This document shows, in pieces, positions 50,601-63,998 of a stretch of 64,000 nt of DNA. The notes beneath the pieces are model-generated. The model was not told the origin of the DNA. It ran no database searches and saw nothing but the letters and a program-made list of their open reading frames with translations. Source of the DNA: Sternotherus odoratus (taxonomy: Eukaryota; Chordata; Testudines; Kinosternidae); assembly GCA_032164245.1 (NCBI GenBank), contig JAVMKO010000004.1, forward strand, positions 32,651,626 through 32,715,625. Direction: 5' to 3'. The number at the start of each line of letters is the position of its first letter. Position 1 is the first letter of the stretch. The position numbers and the translations under genes are program-made.

Positions 50601-53003
50601 TTCATCTTAAAATCTTTTCTACAATGGCTCTTTTAATAAAAGCTATTTTTCTTTTGTTTGTTTTTCCCCCCAAAGAGGCCTCAACCATGCCTTTCTAATT
50701 ATGTCCTGTAGTCATTTCCCCCCTGCATGACTGAGGTGTGGTGCATGCTTTTGTTTCGCATGCCTTTTTCCTCATCTAAGAGATTGCGTGTGCAATTTTT
50801 GATACCACAGTTTTTGTATGTGAAAACTGTCTTCAGTTTTTGAGGATACTATTGAAAAAATCTGTCCCTTAGCATTGCTCATTACATGACATTGTGTAGC
50901 ATGGAGTCCTACCTGGTTGAATTTGAGGCTTCCGGGTGAGGCCTACTCTCCAATCTGTGTAAGTTTTAAAGTGCAGAAAATAGACTACACAACATTTTAA
51001 ATGTTGAAGTTTGATCTGTATTGCCAGGTACTGACCTCATTGAGGTGGGTGGAAATAAATTATTAACTAGCACAGCCATCTAATCATGCCATCACTGATA
51101 ATCAAGTACATAAAGCTGTACTATGGAGATTGAATGACATTCCAAAGATCAGGGGGACATACATGTGTTTACAAGAGCTAACATTCTGCTAACCCCCCTG
51201 ATGAGCATGAGGTATCTCTCTCTTCCTTGTCTGATCAGTCGTATAATTTGCTGCCATAACAGAACCCAAGCTACACAGAGAAAGTTAAGAATGCCAGACC
51301 AAGGTCTGCAGTGCCACTTTTCTAGAAAGTAGATTCTAAGAACCTCTGGCTATTAGAGCTATTTGGATAAACTGATGGCTGTTCAATGACTGTGGACTTG
51401 CTTGGGGGGGTTAAACACAAGGTTCCTTCTGCTGTTAAACTGGCTGGTTCTTCTGGCTGTTATTCCCTTTTAGGTATATGTTCAAGAGGAGTTGGACATC
51501 TAAGTCATATAAGTGCTTCTGGAAAAATCCCACTTTTAATTTTTGTCTAGGAATTTATACTGCATCTTTATTTCTATGGGAGACTTGGCTATTCTTACCC
51601 AGTAGACCATTCCACTGGTATCCATGTTTTGTCTGGAAGGCTCTAGGTTACTTCTTATTCAACCACCATCTTACTTCATGAATCAAAGTTAAAATTCCTA
51701 AAATGTGTTCTTATAGCACACATGCAAGAGGTGGACACAGAAGTTGGGTCACTGTGAACACAGTCAGGATAAGTTCTGAAATTAAAACCCTTTGACCCAC
51801 TAGAGCATCCAGAAAATGTCTCTACCCTAATCAGCACTTTGGAAGGAGAAGACCGACTGGTCAAAACTTAGCATTTCCTTTCCATGGGGATTCTGATTTT
51901 TTTTTTTTTTTTAAAAAAAGTTAAATTACTAGTTTTAGTTCCAAAATTGCCCACAAAAGGAATTTCCCCCAAAAATGCATTTTGAAAAAAAAAATCAAAA
52001 TGTTTAATTTCCAAAGGTTCAAAGTGAAATTCTGAAAAAAAGTTAGAAATGTCAAAAATTTAGAAGCCCTGGGACTCCTGGCTGAGCCAGGAGCCAAAGC
52101 TCCCAGATAGGTTTCTCCTGTACAACTTTATATAGTAGCATGAACCCACAGCTCTACCATTTATATTCTCCCAAAGAAGTAAATTAAGCTCATCCTGTTG
52201 GAACATTGTATCTCTGCTCATTCCCAGCAGATATTTTACACTTTTTGTATATATACACAAGTCATCTTATCTTTTTTTTGGTGCCTATAAAATTTAATGT
52301 AACCAAATATTCCATCCATAGGGCATTGTACTTGGAAGTTTGTTGGAGTTCAATTAAAAAAAAATTCAAGGTTGCACATTACTAGTTATAGATAAAAGGA
52401 GGAATATCCATACAGTACCCACAATAAACTCTTGATATTGCTCCTAGGACTAAGATTTCATGGGAGCACTTTGATAGCAAGTTAGATAGCAAGATAGTGG
52501 TTAGATTAGCCATGTGTAACATGGAGGTTTTTTTTAAGTAAGTGCCTTGCCTTCTTTTATATCTGCTAGGAATACACTCAGCTAATTTGTTCAGTTAAAA
52601 AAAAAACAAAAAAAAAACCCCAAAAGACTAAACTGAACACCTTGCCACCCTTCCCTCCTCCCCATCAGCAGTACACTTTCACAAGGAATGTAGAATTGGG
52701 GCTAACTGGACTGGGCAGGAGCAAACTTGCATTGCAAGAACTAAGAGTAACTCTCTATTGATAAGAGGAATCTGTTTGATGAATGCACAAGTCTTTTGCA
52801 TTGATAACGTAGGACATTTTCCCCGTGTATTGAGAAGAATATCCATAGTTTTCAGGCTGTGATCCCATATAACGATTCTGTAAATTATCTTCTATATGGC
52901 TATTATTCCTGCACATTTATAAAAGTACTCTTCAGAGGAAAAAAGTAATCTTTTCCCTCTGCTTATAGTATCAAGATAGCAAATGTAAACAAACAAAAAT
53001 TTA
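47691..53003. other. Intergenic stretch upstream of FABP2
   Basis: No gene recognised. The sequence is mostly AT-rich with A/T-rich simple stretches (e.g. 51897-51920, 52595-52622). Small open frames have no recognisable motifs. A GC-richer patch at 50200-50450 has several short frames that look compositional. Confidence 0.45.
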
Positions 53004-53028
53004 TGGCAGCCCATGACCTGTCCCTGAC

Positions 53029-53611
53029 CATAGGTGCTGACTCCATGGGTGCTCCGGGGCTGGAGCACCCACAGGGAAAAATTGGTGGGTGCAGAGCACC
53101 CACCGACAGCGCCCTGCCCTACCCCAGCTCACCTCCACTCTGCCTCCTCCCCTGCTGCCGCTCCACTTCTCCCTCCCAGTGCTTGCTGTGAATCAGCCGT
53201 TTGGCACGGGAGGGAGGGGGAGAAGCAAAGCAGTTGCATGCTCGGAGAAGGAGGCGCAGCAGTGGCGAGCTGGGGCAGGGAGTGGTTTCTCTGCACCCCT
53301 GCTCCCCTAGGGTTATTTCCTGTGGCTCTCCCCATACCACCTTCCAGCTCACCTCTGCTCCACTTCCTCCCCTGAGCACGCCGCCACTCCTCTTCTCCCT
53401 CCTCCATCACAGGCTTGCTGTGCCAAACAGCTGTTTTGCATGGCAAACCTGGGAGGGAGGCAGGTGAAGGGGAAATGTGGTGCACCTGGGGGAGGAGGCG
53501 GGGCCGGGGATTTGGGGAAGGGGTTGGAATGGGGGCAGGGAAGGAGCAGAGCTGAGACCAGGCCAGGAGGGCACAAGCACCCACTGGTGCCCAGTAAAGT
53601 CGGTGCCTATG
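53029..53611. mobile_element. hAT non-autonomous element with TCCCTGAC duplication
   Basis: Starts CATAGGTGCTGACTCCATGG and ends AAAGTCGGTGCCTATG (imperfect inverted termini), flanked by a perfect 8-bp duplication TCCCTGAC (53021-53028, 53612-53619). Internally two related halves around GAGCACCC / AGCACCCAC. No transposase. Confidence 0.9.
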
Positions 53612-53733
53612 TCCCTGACTTTCACTAAAAGTATCCCTGACAAAAGGGGTAGGTGGGTTCAGCACTGACTGCAGCTGGGGCTCCCGGGTCCCCCACTGAT
53701 GCTGTGCATGGGAGCTCTGAGGTCCCCCTGCCC

Positions 53734-53874
53734 AAGGATGACCAGACAGCAAGAGTGAAAAAATCGGGACAGGGTGTGTGTGTGTGGGGGGAGGGGGGGT
53801 AATAGGAGTCTATATAAGAAAAAGCCCCCCAAATTGGGACTGTCCCTATAAAATTGGGACATCTGGTCACCCTA
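53734..53874. mobile_element. hAT MITE (GGTGACCAGA family)
   Basis: Ends AAGGATGACCAGACAGC and GACATCTGGTCACCCTA. Flanks CCCTGCCC (53726-53733) and CACTGCCC (53875-53882) match at seven of eight bases. Same family as 34281-34398, opposite orientation. Contains a TG repeat. Confidence 0.85.
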
Positions 53875-54106
53875 CACTGCCCCTGGGGCTGGGCTGCTGT
53901 GGGTCCCCTCGCCCCAGGCAGCTGGTGGCTGCAGGGTTGTCCAGCCACTGGCCGTGGCTGCAGCTGAGCAGCCATGGGGAGTCCCCACTGCCCACCGCCT
54001 CTAGACAGATGTGGGGGAGAGGGGCTCCATCGGCTGCCAGCCATGTCTGGGCAGCTGCTCGAGGTCTGCTGGCTGCCAGCTGCAGCTGTGCAGGGTTTTC
54101 CCCACC

Positions 54107-54325
54107 CGGTACAACGGGTACAGCTGTACCAGGCCCCGGACTTAAGGGGGGGGGGCCTTAAATCTGGGGCGGGCCTGGTACGCTGCTGTACCCCCTTGTC
54201 GCCGGCCGGGAGACCGGCGGGGGGGGGGGGGAGAAGACGGGAGGGGCCCCCCGTGGGCGGCGGGAGACGGGGGGGGGCCCGCACGATCTGCGTACGGGGC
54301 CCCCAAATTCCTGTCGCCGGCCCTG
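54107..54325. mobile_element. hAT element related to the 18.2-kb copy, one end lost
   Basis: The right end CTGTCGCCGGCCCTG is intact and preceded by GGGGCCCCCAAATT, the reverse complement of the left end of the element at 18235. The left side retains GGTACAACGGGTACAGCTGT but lacks the terminal repeat. CACCCG occurs on both flanks, a possible partial duplication. An internal GTCGCCGGCC and poly-G runs are present. Confidence 0.7.
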
Positions 54326-54510
54326 CACCCGCCTTTCATGGCTAGGAGGCTGCAGTTCAACCAGCCAGCCTTCCCTCCATGGCTGGCCAGCTGCAGGATT
54401 CCCCCAGCAGGTTGGGGAGTGGGAGCTGTGAGGGCGGGGCTGGCTGGGAGCCCCAACCCCAGGGCAGAAAATGTCACGGAGGTCAATGGAAGTCACAGTT
54501 TCTGCGAGTT

Positions 54511-55413
54511 CTGTGACATAATCGTAGTCTTATCCATGAGCCCAAGTCAGCTGATGTGACGTGGTGGTGTAGACATACCCTAAGAGGCTGCGCCCTTCTT
54601 AGAATATAGTTGCATGGTTTTAAAGTGCACATGCAAATGGGGTTAGCTTAAGCAAACGGGCAATAATGTGCCATGTTGTGTGCAGACTCCGAAAATCTGG
54701 TACTGAATGACTCTATTTGGAGTGACTGCTGCTTGCATGCATACTCACCCCTTGTGTCAAGCACTGCAAAACTCCTACAGGCAGAAATGCTGCTGCTCAA
54801 AACCTAACAAGGCAAAGAATAAGAAGTGCTGAGAGGCCTCTTGGCCTAAAACAGCAGCCAGAGTCAACAGTCTGCACACAATGTAACTTTTAAGATTATA
54901 CTGTCAGATCAAAGTGTATTTACCCTTTTTTTTTAAACTCACCAGATTAAACTCTTGTAACCTCTGTTATATGACTTTCCCTTTGGGGGCCAATTTTATT
55001 CATGAAGCAACTTTTACAGCAGCTATATTTTGCTAAGCCTACTTTGTCTGTGTCTTAAAAATCAGACAGCTTGTGACAGGTCCTGGTATGTATAATTGGA
55101 GTGATTTCTATTTGGAATTAACAGCCAGTTTCTTTTTTCTTTTTGTTTTTTTTAAAAGGAAAACACTACTGCCAGTTTTCAGTTATGACAAACCTTATGG
55201 CTAGGGAATTTCCTGATAGTAAGGCAAAAATTTATCTAATGCTCCAAAGCAGGATCTCCTGGATCAACAGAGGTTTATAAACAGATACTATTATTTACAA
55301 TACCAAAACAATTAGAGGCAATTTCTTGGATCAGGACAATGATATTGCTTTGAAAATTTATCCACAATAAAATTAATGGCCAAACAGCAAAACATTGTTG
55401 ACATCTTCCTTTT
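54511..55413. other. Intergenic stretch
   Basis: Includes an isolated MITE end (GTGTAGACATACCCTAA near 54570-54586). Otherwise nothing recognised. Confidence 0.5.
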
Positions 55414-58400
55414 TTTATTTTACAAAGCATGAAAAACAATACAAAGAAGAGAATGAGGGACTAAATAGTTGAGTAGCAGTTTGATCATAGAAAATTACCT
55501 AGCAGTATATTTTCTTTTATCAACTATACAGTAACTAGGACAAACAATTCTATTGTTGTCTGACTAAAGAGTTATGCTGAATAACTATGTAGTGTGGAAA
55601 ACTGAAGAAGCAAGAACAAATCAATATTCCAAAGACTTTAATACTACTTAAAAGCTGAACATAATATACATAGTAACCTCTTTAGCCTAGTACAAAAATA
55701 CTGTGCCCAGAAACTATATATTTGTTAATATATCTGAAAAGTTAGAATACAAATAGACATGCTCAGTGGCAAGTGACAGTTCATTACAATTCCTTTTATT
55801 AAACTATAATAGAAATTTATTTTTAAATTATGCACAGTGCTTTTCACACTACATTCTTTAACAGACAGTGCTTGTGTCTTTGTTTATATACAGAGGGCTC
55901 AAATTCTAACTTCAGTTACACCTGTGTGGTACCATTGAAGTGAATAGGGGCTGGCTGAATGAACTATAGACTGCGCAGGTGTCACTGAGGGCAAGAATTT
56001 GGTCCAGGGTATTTATAGGTGTAGGCAAGAATAAAGATAAATTTGGCCTGCTCTGCAAGTCTCTAGGGGCCCAGTCCAGCTTCCACTGAAGTTAATGGGA
56101 ATGATTCAATTGACTTCAAGTAGGCATTTGATCAGACCCCGTATTATGGAATGCATGAGTTCGTGGTGTGGCAGTTAGCAGAAGCCAGCTACTGTTTAGC
56201 ACACTTCATTGATATACATTTACTAATGGTGCTTCGATACTTCTCCATGGAAACCAACCTCTCTCTGTGAAAAACAAGCCTTTCCAAACAATTTTCATTC
56301 AGTTAGCAATGCTGAACATAGAAATAGCATGATGTCATAATTTATTATATCTAGTAAAATGTCACTCATATCCAGACCTGGCTCTCATTTCTATGAGTGC
56401 CTGATCAAAAAGGCTCAGACCTATCTTTTAAAGCAATGCAGGGGTCTGGAGAGTTCTTATGAGGGTGATTGTTACAGACCGGGAATATTCTAGAAATAGC
56501 AGAGTGCTTATGGAATGTAGACTGTAGGTGATTACTCATGTTGGGGACTATTCTATAACCCTCACACAAACCAAACTCCCAGTTAAAGCTAATGAAAATT
56601 CTACCCACAGGATCAGGCCTTTAAGAGATACTCCCTTAGAGCTTCATAATTTATGATTCATTTGCATATGTCAGCACTCTCTGCTTTGATTCTTGTTCAC
56701 AACTGCGATGAGAACAAACTAAAACACTCATTCAGCACCCCATAAACTTTTAGGATCTAAACATGACCTACCTGACTTCAGGCTTCTCCAACTGGCTGAA
56801 CTAGAATACTGGGAGCAAATGCCCCTGAAACTGAAGAATCTCAGATCTGGATTAGATTCCACAGCTCAGTGTGGCAACTCAGAGACATCCCCAAATGAAA
56901 TACATTGGGTTGGAGTTCCAAAAGCTCTCCTTTGCATGCACTTGTGTTGCATGTGCAGGAGGCAAAAGTAGTCTTCTAAAAAATTGAACCCATTGTTGTA
57001 AAGAGAGAGACAGCCCTGCCACTGTTGAATGTTTCACAGAGAGAAAGACACTCAATCAATAGCTTGGCAGCATCCCCACTATCTGGAAACAGTATGTGGT
57101 GACCCACTTAGCATCAGACTGCTGGGAGACATTAGAGACTGACTGGTTGACTAGATGCTATTGATTTATAATTAACAGTACAAATAGGTAGCTATTAAGT
57201 GATTTTTAGCTCCTTTTGCTGGATGTGAAATAATAAGAAGCCTGTTTGTTCTACAATTAATATTACAGAGATGGTAACTCACTAAATAGATAGGTTTTAT
57301 TATTCCTGCTTAAGATCCTTCCTCTTTCTTTAAGAAGAGCAAGACCACTCACTCTAGGTGAGTGTTAATATATGTGATATTTTCATATTAGCACTGGTTT
57401 TCCTTGGTATTTTGATTCAAAGCAATAAGAACACAGAGGACCTGCTCCTGCTCCCAAAGATGTCAATGTCAAAATTCCTGAAGACTCCAGTGGGAATAGG
57501 ATTGGGCCAAGAGAGGCTTAAATTCTATCTCAATGTACACCTAGTACAATTTCCATTGACTCCACTGGGTGCACTGGGTGTAAATCAGGACAGAATTTGG
57601 CACACTGCTCAGTAAGGCATTTAAACACAACCACTGATGAAAATACTGATAGCTGTGCAGCTAAATACATTAGTTGGCTTTGAAAATTTCCATCTGCATG
57701 TACAATGTATTTCAGGCAAAGAACCATTATTTTACCTATATGGACACCAGTGTTATTAAAGAAAAAATATGTTATCTGCACACAAACCAACCATGCTAGA
57801 GCCTTAAAACGAAAACTACACTCAGACAGATTGAAACACAATATAATGCCCTGGTCATGTTCTGAATTTGCCTAAAATACATAAAACGTGAGGCCCTAAA
57901 CCAATAGTTTTAAGAATTTGTATGTGTTTTTTAAAAATAAATAAATACAGATACATATATGTTAGGACAATATTTTGATAAAAAAAAACTTATGTAGAAT
58001 AGAATTCTACCGTTGTTCTAACATATACTTTCCTATGTAAGGAGAGATTTTGTGGGGATGTATGTATACCTTAAATATACTCAAATACTAAATAGCTGTG
58101 TATATTTATCGGTGGAAGTAAAAAATGTTGACTGTGTTATTTACATGTTTGTTATACCAAAGATATGACTCCATCATTCTTTTGCATTATTTAAAAAAAA
58201 AAAAAATCAGGCCATGAAAAAACTGTTTTACACACACACACACAGTATAGTTGATTTGTTGTGTCATCCCCAACTAAGTTTTGCTCTTGATCATATTAGC
58301 AAGAATAAATCTGTATGTATTTTATCCACACCTATATTATATATAAAATTAATGTCTTAGATAAGAAAATAATTTTATTTCAGTAACTGCAGTATGCAAA

Positions 58401-60776
58401 TTCCTACAATAAAAAGAATACAGGAATATGCACATCCTGAGGTAATCTTATTTATCTAAGGAGCAATGACAAATTTTTAAGGGTGATTGTGTTTGTATAT
58501 AAAATATTATATACACAGACACACACACACATACACACACATCTCATATTATGTATGCATAGATACACAGAGTACTGCATATCATAATACCCCAAGAATT
58601 ATTCATTATTATATATTGGACTTATGGAAACTTGAGTGACAGCTTAGAAAAAATATTTTTTTCATAGGCAAATGTTTTCGAATTTGGCTGCAATAATAAT
58701 GTACTAGCACTCACAGGGAATCTTAAACTAGAGTTAAATCAGTTGCTACTAACTGGGTTGATTGAAATACTTCAGAAAAAAACAAGAACAGCTACCTCTA
58801 CATTTTTTTATTTCTAGAATCAAATAATATTTTAGAAGATTCTGGAATCAAATAATGTTTTGGAAGATTCTGAAACATTTACTTAATATTTCCTTTATTA
58901 TTTTTCATATTTGAGTGCCTCTGTCTCTTTTAATTCCTTCTAAGACCAAAACCAGGAGGAATGATAAACAGAGGCTGTTTTCACAGCATTTCCAGATGAA
59001 CTGTAAGCAGTACTGAAAATCTCATGGGGGGAAAAAGATTTCTTGCAGTTTCCAACTAAAATTGTGTGGACTTAAATGGTTCAGGCAAACTGAATGCACA
59101 CACTGAAATATATGAGGTTTTCCTATCACTACTGCTGGTATGTAATACAAAATGTTGTTATAGATATGAAAATCATCATAATCTTTGTGGGTTTCTACAC
59201 AGCCAATGTTATATCTGCATTACTGAGAAGTCTTATGAGACTCTGTCTCATTTTTAATGTACCGGTACTGATCATGGCTACACCTGCCAATTGTGCTTCC
59301 TTTATTCTAGTGTTTGGGGATTGGTCTTCATACACTCTCTTGAATTCATGCCGAGTGGCCTATTAAAAATAATTTTATTACTCATTTCCTCTGTTAAAAA
59401 AATGATTTCCTCCATATCTGCTGCAAATCCACTTTCTCCGAATGCTTTTTATGCCTCATACAAAAATTTTAAGTTCCTGCACTATTCACACTTTAGTGTG
59501 CTTTTCACTAGTCTTCCTTTCACTTATTGCTTTAAGACTTCATCTGGTTAAAAACTGTACCTAGTAGAATAAGTGCTAATTAAAAAAAAAATTAATAAAA
59601 GCATTCTAGTTTCCAAAGTTAACATCTGCAATCTCAAGCAAGCCTTCAAAGTGGTCATGGTCATTTTTTTAGTGCTACTGGTCTAGTGAATCAGACTCAC
59701 CAACAAACTCCAGAAACATCCTCTTTTCTAGATCATATTCTTGAATGAGCCAGTTTTTCATCACATGCTTTCACGATCACATTCTCTTGTGCTTTTCTTT
59801 CTCTCATGTCAGTCTGTTGGTTATCATGACATTAAACTCCTCTGAAGTATGAATATATTATCAGCAGCTCATTAGTGATCCTGGCTAGCTCAGTTTACTT
59901 CTCTTCACATCCATTCTGTGTATTTCTCCCAGCCCTGTATCTGACAAATTCTTCCAGACAGCCTGTTAGCTACATTGTGAGTTGTGCTATCCTATCATCT
60001 CCCTGAGCAACTTTCACCATCTGTGTGTAATTTCTTGGCACTTTCACTGCAAATCTCACTTAGGTCCCTGATTGTTTAGTAATTCACAGTATTTTTTTAA
60101 AAACTTCTCAAAAAGGTATGACCGTCTTGTTGAGACACTCTTGTAAAGTCTTAAGGCATTGGTACAGTATATCACACAAGTCCCTGTGTTTTGTCAACGG
60201 GGGCCCAATCCTGCATTCCCATATAAATGAAGCTCTCATTGATTTCAATGAGAGTTTTGTCTGCATAACAATTGTTGGGTTAGGCTTAAGAGTGCATTTT
60301 AATCCCCAAGCTCCTTTTTGCCTCCAGACTTCTTGCAAGAGAACAACGTTGCTTATTACTTAGGGTTACATAAAAAAGAATAAAAGAGGAAGAAAAGTGC
60401 CATATATGGTAATCTTTAAGGTACTGGCCACTCACAAAACACTAAACAACTATGTACATCCGTAAAGTAAAAGGCTTTCAAAGGTAGTCCAGTAACTATA
60501 CTCGTACCTCTGTGTAGAACTGAGCAAAGTAAACTAACTCTGCAATTCTAGTTTTCTACCTCACCTAAATGAAATATAAGAACTATACAATCATTATACA
60601 TCATTCACATAAAAATGGTCATGCTATGCTTTTAATGGCAGGGGAATAAAATATATATATTTAAATACAATAGTGGCAAAAAATACACCAAATCCCTACA
60701 GTGTATAGCAAAATGTAGTATCCCCAGATCACTATCTTCTGAGTAAACTCAAACTTGTATTTGCTAAATCAGAATC
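55414..60776 (-). other. PDE5A: PDE5A 3' UTR (presumed)
   Basis: Follows the PDE5A stop on the minus strand and contains no other gene and almost no transposon sequence. Candidate polyadenylation hexamers on the minus strand are at 55795-55800 and 55414-55419. A long 3' UTR is usual for this gene. Contains a (CA)n stretch near 58507-58540. The end point is inferred. Confidence 0.45.
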
Positions 60777-60914
60777 TCAGTTCCGCTTGGGCTGATTGCT
60801 TTCTCCATTAATCAGATTCTTCTCCTGTTGTTCAGCTAAAGATTGCCACTTCTGCCTATTCTTTCTACAGCCATCCAGCAAAGGGTAGCAGGCTTCCGAT
60901 ACATGTGTCAGGGC
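60777..60914 (-). CDS. PDE5A: PDE5A last coding exon
   Basis: After a TTTCTTGCAG acceptor, 45 codons and [48 protein letters not shown]. This is the C-terminal end of the cGMP-specific phosphodiesterase catalytic domain and the tail behind it. PDE5A hydrolyses cGMP in smooth muscle, platelets and other cells. The sequence differs from the mammalian end at only a few residues by my reading. Phase 0 entry joins to the exon at 63897. Confidence 0.97.
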   Translation of the reverse strand, partial: ALTHVSEACYPLLDGCRKNRQKWQSLAEQQEKNLINGESNQPKRN

Positions 60915-62017
60915 CTGCAAGAAATAAAACAAATCAACTGGTAATACATAACAAAAAACACAGTTTTCCTGCTCCCTAGGATGTGCCCAATGGAGGCACT
61001 AGACTAGAATATGTTTGAAACATAGGGCTTTGTTTATATTAGAAAGTAGAGCTGTGTTGGAAAACTGATTTTAAGAAAGGCTCTCTTTCGCTCCAGTTCC
61101 AATATGAACTCAGTTATTTGACCTTTGCAGACCAGGCTAATTTGGCCATCTTTATTGCTGATGCAATTACTGATTTAACAGTTACCCAAGGGATATTTGG
61201 CCCCAGTGTATTCAGCACCTGATTAAGAAAGGTCTAGAGAAGAGTTTTGTTTAATAGCCATTCTCAATTATGTTTCATCTCTTAGTGTAGACCAAGCAAT
61301 AGTGAGTTACTCTTAAGCCAACATGGACTAATAAAAGTGAAGCAGAGAACAAGTTTTGGAAAGAGAATTGGACTTCAATGTTTGGGTTAGAAGAGAATGG
61401 ATAAATAGTAGGGAAGGTCAAGAAATTTCCACTGAAACAAAATGAAAAATGAACATTTTTGTGATTTCTTTTCTTCTTCACTCATAATCACATGTGATGA
61501 ACACGCAGCCCCTTTACTTCTGGAATTCAGTGGGACAGAAGTAATGAATAAGTATCCTGTGGTTGTGCCCACTGTCTGTTAGATATATTAAGTGACTGAC
61601 TTCTATACAAACTACAAAGGGTGAGGTCTTAAGTTAATGAGTATGGGAGGAAATCAGTCAGGATTTCACTCATGGAATTTAATTTTCATTAAAAAAATAA
61701 AAGATGGTGATGCCTGATTCTCCTTTTTCTTATGACAGTTTTACACCAGTATAACTCCACTGAGCCATATCCTGGTACAAATCACTATAATTCCATTGCC
61801 ACCAATAGAACGGAGGAAATGGCCTATTGTCTTCAATGGAATTATTCTTGATTTACATCAATGAGAGGAAAATCAGGCCCATTAGGCACAATTCACTGGA
61901 ATTATACCATTTAATCTTGTTGTATATGTTTAAATGGGTTTTAAAATACTAGAACAGTTTAATCAAATGTCAGCATTAAAGTCAGTGAAATGAGTGAAAC
62001 ACTTTTTCTGTTATTTA

Positions 62018-62540
62018 TAGATTCATAGATTTTAAGGTCTGAAAAGACTATTATGATAATAATGTAGTCCAGTGGTTCTTAAAGTGTGGGTCAGGACCCC
62101 AAAGTGGGTCAGGACCCCATTTTAATGGGATTGCCAGTGCTGGTGTTTAGACTTCATGGGGTCCAGGGCCACAGCCCTGTCGCCTAGGGCCGGAGCCCAA
62201 AGACTTCATCCCTGGAGAATGGGGGGCTCGGACTTCAGCTTCAGCCCTGAGTGGCAGGGCTCAGGTTACAGGCCCCCGACCTGGAGATGAAGCCTTGGGG
62301 CTTAAACTATGCCCCCGTCCTCTCCCATTTGGGGCAGTGGGGCTCCGGTGGGCTCAGGCTTCAGTCCCCCTTCCTGGGGCCGTGTAGTAATTTCTCTCCT
62401 CAGAAGGAGGTTGTGGTGCAATGCAGTCTGAGAATCCCTGATCTACTCTGACATTCTGCATAACATGGGCCATAGAATTTCACCCAGTGATTCCTGCATC
62501 AAGCCCAATCACATGGACTTGCTCGATTTTTGGTAAAATG
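62018..62540 (-). repeat. CR1 fragment, antisense, split by a hAT element
   Basis: Left piece ATAGATTCATAGATTTTAAG with GGTCTGAAAAGACTATTATG. Right piece from 62441 has ATTTCACCCAGTGATTCCTG and ATCAAGCCCAATCACATGG. The two parts read on as one CR1-type sequence across the insertion. Confidence 0.75.
62070..62440. mobile_element. hAT (Charlie-like) element inside CR1
   Basis: Starts CAGTGGTTCTTAAAGTG and ends CAGTCTGAGAATCCCTG (inverted, CAGGGATTCTCAGACTG). Flanks ATGTAGTC (62062-62069) and ATCTACTC (62441-62448) agree at six of eight bases. No coding capacity; the GC-rich interior includes a tandem GTGGGTCAGGACCCC. Confidence 0.8.
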
Positions 62541-63854
62541 GTAAACCAGACTTTCAGGGCTGCCTGCAGCATGTGAGACAAACTCCTAGGGACAGGATGA
62601 AAGCTTATGAAAGAGCCAATGAGTGGGCAGGCCAAAGTTACAATTGTGCATATTGTTCATTTTTACAGTGTTGGAACACTGGAGAGTGAACAGGTTCCTT
62701 GTTCTTTTCCCAGTGACATTATATGACGTAATTTATTGTTTCAATACATGTTATTCATTAAAGAAAGCAGGTGGAGTCCCACCCTGCTCCAAATAGAATA
62801 AATCTACAATGGATCTGTTCCAAACGTAGCTCTTTCATGGGCTTGCCTTTATTGTTAACTTGAATTACAACAACAAAGTATACGTCCGGACTAAGCTTCC
62901 TCCAGAGCTGGGCTGTTCCATGCATTTCCCTTTAGGATCCTAGTGCTCTCGTTTTCTCTGCTCCATAGAGATACACCAAACCCTATTTTAACCTGGGCGG
63001 CAGCTAACAGGACCCACCTGGCATCATGACTCAGCAGAAATAACTTTTCACCTGTATGGTCATGCATTCCTATTTAGGATCCTAGAAGCTGCCACCCTGA
63101 CCCTGCTACAGAGTTTCGGTTCCTACCATATGAGGTTTAGTGGCTCAGTTGTGCATTTCAAGCACAGCCCTGCACTGGACACAGCATGGAGCAGCACTGC
63201 CCCAAGGTGTAGCATTGTGTCTCCTGCAGGTACATCATCTTCCAGAGCTCCTGTGAAGTGCAACATCCTCATAAAGGGTGGAGCGCGCACCCCTTCTTAT
63301 ACCTTGATCAGGGCAGAGGAGGTCGTTGTGTACATCATTTGGGTGGCTACCGCTACTAACCAAGAGCAGGCCTTGTTCTCAGGGGTGATCAACAAATACA
63401 CTTTTGTTATGAATCACAGGCACAAGAAGGAAGTGCCTTGCGCTCCCCATTCCCTTGCACACCCACACAAAGGCTGGGCACAATCTGGCCCAATATATTT
63501 TGATAGCTAGTTCATGTGAGACCCAGTCCTCTACTGGGAATTTCAGATTGAGAGATTTTCCTAGAATTCTTGTGTTGGGGGTTGGGTTGTCTTCCCCCTT
63601 TAGAAAAAGCCAGATATTCAGCCCCAGGGACCCTGAGATCTGTATGGATCACAATGCATCTGCAGAAGTGCAGGTCTCTTGCACAAAGGATCCATAGTGC
63701 ACAGCCAGGGATCTGATCCTAGTCCACAGGTCCAACAATGCCTCTCCACTGGTTTTGCAATGATTACAACAAACCACTTCAATCGAATAAGTAAGCTGCT
63801 AACATCAGCCACTGCACTTGTTGCAAGCGACAATGCTCAGTTCTGGTTTAGTTA

Positions 63855-63998
<144 letters not shown>

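Larger units (their letters stand above)
53004..54510. repeat. Unclassified host repeat carrying three nested hAT elements
   Basis: Short outer pieces (ATGGCAGCCCATGACCTGTC, CACTAAAAGTATCCCTGAC, AAAATGTCACGGAGGTCAAT) seem to belong to one older element that is interrupted at 53029, 53734 and about 54107. I cannot name the family. Open frames across it are compositional. Confidence 0.4.

Noticed and set aside
53129..54496. Frames up to 219 codons
   Set aside because: They run across the boundaries of three independently inserted hAT elements, so they cannot be one conserved gene.
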